Source of the DNA: Salarias fasciatus
Lineage: Eukaryota > Chordata > Actinopteri > Blenniiformes > Blenniidae
Assembly: GCF_902148845.1 (NCBI RefSeq)
Contig: NC_043757.1
Location: forward strand, 19,908,842-19,972,841
Direction of reading: 5' to 3'
Length of the DNA: 64,000 bases
The position numbers were made by a program, and so were the translations under genes. The notes beneath the pieces were generated by a model. It did not search any database. It saw nothing but the letters and a program-made list of their open reading frames with translations, and was not told the DNA's origin. Positions 59,073-64,000 of this stretch are shown in pieces. Position 1 is the first letter of the stretch; each line of letters opens with the position of its first letter.

Positions 59073-59806
59073 GATGTGGCACTGTTCATGGCCACAAGAC
59101 TTCAACATGCCTCTTAAATCGGACACTATACAGTACTGGGTAAACATGACATTTTTTTTCTGATTGTCTAAACAATACACTGACTTAAGATTCATCCACA
59201 CTACACTGAAACAAGTGAGGAGCCAAATAAACATCTTGAAACAAATACGACCTCATTTCACATGTAAATAAATCATTTAAACTACAGAGCACTGTCATTG
59301 CCATATTGTAAAGGTCAGTTCAGTATATTATGCATTGTGATATAAGCATTTCTATATAATCTGTGTGACTGCCACAGCAGTGACACTCATGCTTTTACAC
59401 AAACTCTTGTTTTGTAAGTTACATTTGTCTCAATTACATGCAACCCAAATGTGTCTTCAAACATAATTATTAGTTTTGTCCATCACTACAGCCACCTGGG
59501 GAGAACAGAACTCCAGGTGGACTAGTTTTTGTCTGACCATTGAACCATACAGGCCTTATATGTGTATTATTATTCATAATAAAGTGAGCTCTACTAATAT
59601 ATTTTACTGACTGCTTTCTGCAGCTTTCAGTCTTGCTGTCTCCTTCCTGTGAAGCATGTGGAGCTAAATACATGTAAACTAATGTCAAATATATAAAATA
59701 AAGCACTCACCTTTCCCTCGTTATCTCCAAAGGGGCTTGACTCAGCTGAACTACAAGGAGACCGCTGTGCGGGCTGACATTTGGCAGATTTAGGAGTGAA
59801 TTCCAT
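58116..59806 (-). CDS. sfr1: SWI5-dependent recombination repair protein 1
   Basis: SFR1 (MEI5 homologue) pairs with SWI5 and stimulates RAD51 strand exchange in homologous recombination; it acts in the nucleus. Three exons, all phase 0: 59806-59711 (MEFTPKSAKCQP...), 58857-58510, 58304-58116. The product is 210 residues (human 245). The conserved C-terminal part includes FAQQLRKEVKDKMETLRRLK, MVKMYRSK, LIKKWRSCAQAALYELQS and LDDGILHFDRTEEDF. That part is predicted coiled coil and binds SWI5. The basic RSRRSFISPL segment in exon 2 is also typical. A GT microsatellite (59,008-59,071) lies in intron 1. It faces cfap43 tail to tail with 181 bases between stop codons, the same neighbour as in human. 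Confidence 0.92.
59008..59071. repeat. (GT)n microsatellite in sfr1 intron 1
   Basis: About 64 bases of perfect GT repeat. Confidence 0.95.
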
Positions 59807-60070
59807 CTCTAGACTGACTTTGAATCGTTGTTTACTTGAACATTCAGGCTGTCATGTTAGCCTGCAACACCACACAACACCACACAACACAACACGGAAA
59901 ACCGAACTTAAAAGGGCAAACCCGCCACTTCCGCTTCAAAAACAAGAGACAACTACAGCCGCAAAAGCTGTCAAATAAAACAGATTTGGCTCTGAAACAG
60001 GAATAAAACTCGAACCGATAAGTTTTGGTCGTGCTTTTCCGTATTTTTGCGGGTTGAAGCAGACGAGCTG

Positions 60071-60124
60071 TGATTGGAACAAATGCGATGACGTATGGCC
60101 GCAGTGCGTCTTGGGAAATGTAGT
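60071..60124 (-). promoter_or_regulatory. sfr1 promoter motifs (ZNF143-, CRE- and CCAAT-like)
   Basis: Read on the minus strand, ACTACATTTCCCAAG (60,124-60,110) matches the ZNF143/SBF-type ACTACANTTCCC motif. TACGTCA (60,095-60,089) is a CRE-like core and CCAAT sits at 60,077-60,073. The cluster is 265-320 bases upstream of the sfr1 start codon, a usual place for a housekeeping promoter. Confidence 0.65.
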
Positions 60125-60129
60125 TTTTA

Positions 60130-63100
60130 AAAAAATGCAACAAAAAGTATTTTTCACCTAAACAATTGAGTTTCATTAAGGTCAAAACCTTTGAAAAAGC
60201 CTTTGATTAAATAATAAGATGATTTTTGAGATTAAATAAGTCAAACAGACAAAATAACTAATAATAAGAGAATAAAACTAAATGACCTTTTTTAAAGTAA
60301 TGCATTTATGTAGGAGAACAGTTTTGTATTATACCTTCAGACTGTTTTCAGAAACATGATCCCACCTTTGTTTTACTTACTTGGCTTTGCTCAATTATTG
60401 GAAATCTCATAGTATCATAATTATGTTACCTAATCTAACAATTGAGCCTACAAAGCCATATATTGCTGTTTACATAACTTTAAGACTTCAAGACTGCAGA
60501 AAATAGAAAAGAATGAGTCTTAACTGCTCAAGGACGTAATAATTTTTACTTTGGTAAAGAAAGAAAAGAGGTAAAATACCTATTTGTTGAACTAAGACAC
60601 ATATTTGGGGGAATGTGTGGGATCTCTTTTTGATAGCTGATGTCTTAGTTTTTACTGAAGGATCCTGTGAAACTGGACTCCCTGAAGCTGCCTCCCACTG
60701 CTGTGTTCTGGTGGGGGATTTACTGGTGACGCTACTGTGCTAAAAGGAAGCAGACAGTCACGTTTGATGGAAGGGACTTGTGTTGTTGCCCTTGTTACTA
60801 GGGCCGACTCATGTTGTGAATCATTTCTTCTCACATGTTGATTCATCTCCTTCAAGGCATGTTTTTAGCCCGCCACTCATTGTTTTCCAGATCTTGCTGA
60901 TGCTGTGTTTTCTTCTAATTTCTGTCTCTCTGTAGCCGTGAGGTGAAAGGTGTGAATTAAAAGTTGTTGCTGCCCGGACTTGTACATCAACACTTGGACG
61001 TTTTATATTACCCACCCCAGGGAGCTGGGGATTTTTAACATTTTATGTGGATGAATCTTGCAAGGTTGAGGGTTGAGCATAATTACCACGTGTGAGTCAA
61101 GATTCCTCTCTTTTGCCATGTGTTTCTTTTTTCATTTTTACCCTGAACAGTTGACATAAAATATTGCTTTGCTCCACTGTGGTGTACATGCAATGCGGCA
61201 CTGTTGTAGGTTTACAGAATCTAGAGGCCATGTGAGACAATGAGAGGGAGCCAGGTCTCTGATCCGATGGGCAAGTTCTGTGCTCATAAATTCAGTCTCA
61301 TGTCATGTTTGTACCGGATGATAATTCCTGTCCAGATGCACTTGAGGGTCAGCGGAATGAAAATATTGCCCCTCTTATATCGCCGCATTAAAAACTAACA
61401 CTTAAGAAAATCGAAAAATGATTGCATTTGGAAATCAAAGTTAAATAATTTCGTATTTTAAAGTGTAGGTAAGTGAGCAAATAGCTAATAGCTTTCCAGT
61501 TGTTTTCTCTAAAATGCAGACAGCACATAATCAACCCATCAAACTTGGCCTTGACGACACAGTTTAGCCCGTTTAAAGTAGATAACTTTAAGAAAAACGG
61601 TGTGGCACATGTTTGCAATGGTTAATTTGTTAATGATGAAACAGATATGGCATGATTTAGTGTTGTCGGGCCAATCAAGATCAGAGAAAACAGAATCCGC
61701 TGTTCATCGATCCAGTGTTCATAACATAACGGCACTTTACAGGAAATCCCTGCTAAGACTATTTACAAGGGTATTTTCCTAATATTGTACATTATGAAAG
61801 AGGAAAATGACCCGTGTTTCTGTGTACTATATAGAACGTTCAGAGTTAATAGTTTAAACTATGTTTTTCCATGTGCTGTTTTGGCTTAGTGTCGATGTGA
61901 TGCTGACAGACTTTGTTGATTTTGCTCTGTTATGTTTGAGTGGAACTGTTTTCAGGTTAGGAGGTCATCTCCAGGTCGTCCTCACCTGCTCCCACTGTGT
62001 GGGCGATGTCTCTTTGTGCGTGTTTCGTCTATAAACTTCACTCATCCTCCAGAGTTACAGTGGAAGCATACCTGTAAGTTAAATGCCTGGAGGGGACATG
62101 CTCAGACATCCAACCTGCAACAGCATCTGCTTGAGACGATAGGGTGGTTCTGTGGTGTGAAAATCAAGTGACAAGCAGTAAATCTGTGGCTTTTCATGCC
62201 TCTCAGGGTCTGATACGACTCACTTTTTTCACCAAAGAAAATGCACACCTGTAAACTGCTGTGAATGAGGTCTGTAACACAGAGTGTGAATTAAAGTGCT
62301 TCGGAGACAGCAATTTGACCCTTCAGCCTGTCGGCTGCCGTGCCAGCGAGGTGATTACTGCGGATCTTTCTAAAGATGATGAGAGACGTGTCTGCTTTCC
62401 AATTCAAAGAGTGTGAAAGTAATTATGTGAACCACAAACATCCAAGGTCACATAATGGTCTTTTTTTTATTTTGGAAAACAACTTTCACATGATGCCACA
62501 CAGGACAATCTCTCCTCTGTGTGTTGAAGCTTGACGTGTTAATGTTGAATTGAAGATTGTATGACTACAACATCGCGTTTGAGGATTCTTCACATTTAAT
62601 AATCTATTAATGGTCTTGTTCTTTTTATAGATGTCAGAAAACTTGTTGCAATTGCCTAAAACCGAAAGTGGAACTTCATTTTGGTGAAAATGGCTCTCAA
62701 AAACTCTTGAAAGACAGAAAATAAAACCCTATAAAAGTTATTTGCAAGAACTGCTTGAATCTGACGGTAATTTCAGTATAAAGTGTCATCACTGGTAATA
62801 GATGAATTGCAGTTTTCTGTTGTCAAACCACAGGATCAGACATTTAGGCTCATTTTGTTATAAGTGAGAAGAAAAAGAGAGAGAGAGAGAGAGAGGGAGA
62901 GAGACCTAAAAATAAACTGTTACCTTCTCCCTTCAAAATCTTGCCTGTGCTTTCTTTGAGCTTTAACTTCACAGCCGTTCTTTCTTTCTGGGATTTATTT
63001 GAGCTTTACTAGCTTATAACTCAGAACAGAGGGAGACGTTCCCATGAAATGAACATCAGGTTCATCTTCTTGAATATATCAAGATGTCCAACATATGCAA

Positions 63101-63431
63101 GTCCAGGCAGTCCGTTACTCTGTTCAGCTAATGGTAAACAAGTGAGAGTGATATGAGGAATTGCGCCTGCAGATATTTCCTTTCTCATAATCCATTAAAG
63201 TTCAAGCCACTGAATCAGCCTCACAAACCACACCGTAAACGTTGCACAACAAGAGTTTTCTTCCCAACACCTGGTTATGAATCACTCATCTTTACATGCC
63301 ACATTATGTTAATGGGCCCTAACCGATTAACACTTTTGCTTCCATGTTATACTCTCCTGAACTCAACAGTAAATACCTTTGAAGCTGCTGCACCCATAAT
63401 TTGCGTCATCTCAACAATTCACTCTATTCCT

Positions 63432-63464
<33 letters not shown>

Positions 63465-64000
63465 TTTTCTAGCCCTGCCATCCTGGAATCCGATGCTTTC
63501 CGTTCGGATCTGGCATTATTCAAGTCCGCACAGAGATGTGAACGGAGCAGCTCCTCCTCCGTTACACTCTCCTTGGGGCCATTTGTTTTCCATCTTTTGA
63601 GCAGATTAGAGTCATACTGAGTGTGACTCATGCGGAGTGGGTGGATGTCTTTGCAGGGTGTGGTGGGTGAGGGAGCCTACTGGCGCTTGCGGGCCGCCGG
63701 AGGAGAAATACAGCATCTAATTTCAGTCATAACTGCATAAAATGTAAATGGAGGGATAAGGAACTTTTTTCATGATTATAACGCAGCTAAAAGCAGCCCT
63801 CGTTTCCTCTCAGTTTTGCATGGAGACTGTCAGCAGTGTCACATGTTCACGTGGACGATTTCTAATTTCAGTAGGAAACAGGAAAAACATAAACTGATCC
63901 TGCAGCCGCTGCACTGACATGTTGAGGGAGTTTTCAATGCACAGATTGCAGCTACAGCCAAAGTGACTGGAGTATTGACATGTTCCTGCAGTTTTTCCCT
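60130..64000. other. Intergenic DNA without a recognised gene
   Basis: I find no supported exon. The visible structures are a GA-rich run (about 62,870-62,900) and a poly(T) tract (about 63,433-63,463) followed by 'gttttctag'. The open frames near 61,932-62,171 and 63,153-63,620 have no recognisable similarity. CpG-richer sequence around 63,650-63,705 could be regulatory, but nothing specific is visible. Confidence 0.5.

Noticed and set aside
63153-63620. 155-codon plus-strand open frame crossing a poly(T) tract
   Set aside because: The frame runs through about 30 T bases as poly-Phe, has no similarity and no splice context.
1-64000. CRISPR array, tRNA or rRNA genes, bacterial-type operons
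   Set aside because: No regularly spaced repeat-spacer pattern or convincing tRNA fold was seen, and the spliced genes show a vertebrate genome.

Overview
The window reads as nuclear DNA of a ray-finned (teleost) fish. Its genes are split into many short exons with GT/AG borders, microsatellites are common, and typical fish L2-type LINE tails and other dispersed repeats are scattered through it. The gene set matches two parts of human chromosome 10: a FAS gene on the left, then ITPRIP, omega-class glutathione transferases (GSTO), CFAP43 and SFR1, which neighbour each other at human 10q25.1. The species cannot be named from the sequence alone.

Layout. Bases 1-6,800 hold no recognised gene, only repeats and one weak candidate exon. 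A fas-like death receptor lies on + at 6,862-10,326, with an NRF1 palindrome just upstream. It sits between two inverted copies of the same DNA-transposon-like repeat (about 3,683-4,380 and 12,590-13,390). A GC-rich promoter-like patch at about 13,860-14,090 precedes itprip (16,118-17,728, +), which has a single coding exon.

The most unusual part is 17,890-38,660. Here a roughly 4.2 kb unit is repeated in tandem five times. Each unit held a minus-strand GSTO gene, a bidirectional promoter, and on + the first two exons of cfap43. Three GSTO copies read intact (18,692-21,239; 31,379-33,720; 35,726-37,836). One has a frame-shifted C-terminus (23,097-25,965) and one has lost its first exon and promoter (27,300-28,669). 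The cfap43 starts in units 1-4 are orphan 5' fragments, and two of them keep an open reading frame. Unit 5 drives the real cfap43, which runs in 37 inferred exons from 38,132 to 57,934 and encodes 1,600 residues. Its intron 2 carries relics of a sixth unit and a LINE with an 867-codon open frame.

sfr1 (58,116-59,806, -) converges on cfap43 tail to tail; its promoter has ZNF143-, CRE- and CCAAT-like motifs. From about 60,130 to 64,000 I see no gene.

How the genes relate. Fas is an apoptosis receptor and ITPRIP a modulator of IP3-receptor calcium release. GSTO enzymes are glutathione-dependent thioltransferases/reductases, CFAP43 is a ciliary and sperm-flagellum axoneme protein, and SFR1 is a recombination-repair cofactor. 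They share a conserved neighbourhood rather than a pathway. The functional link visible in the DNA is the shared GSTO/cfap43 promoter, which carries a ciliary RFX X-box-like motif and was amplified together with both genes.
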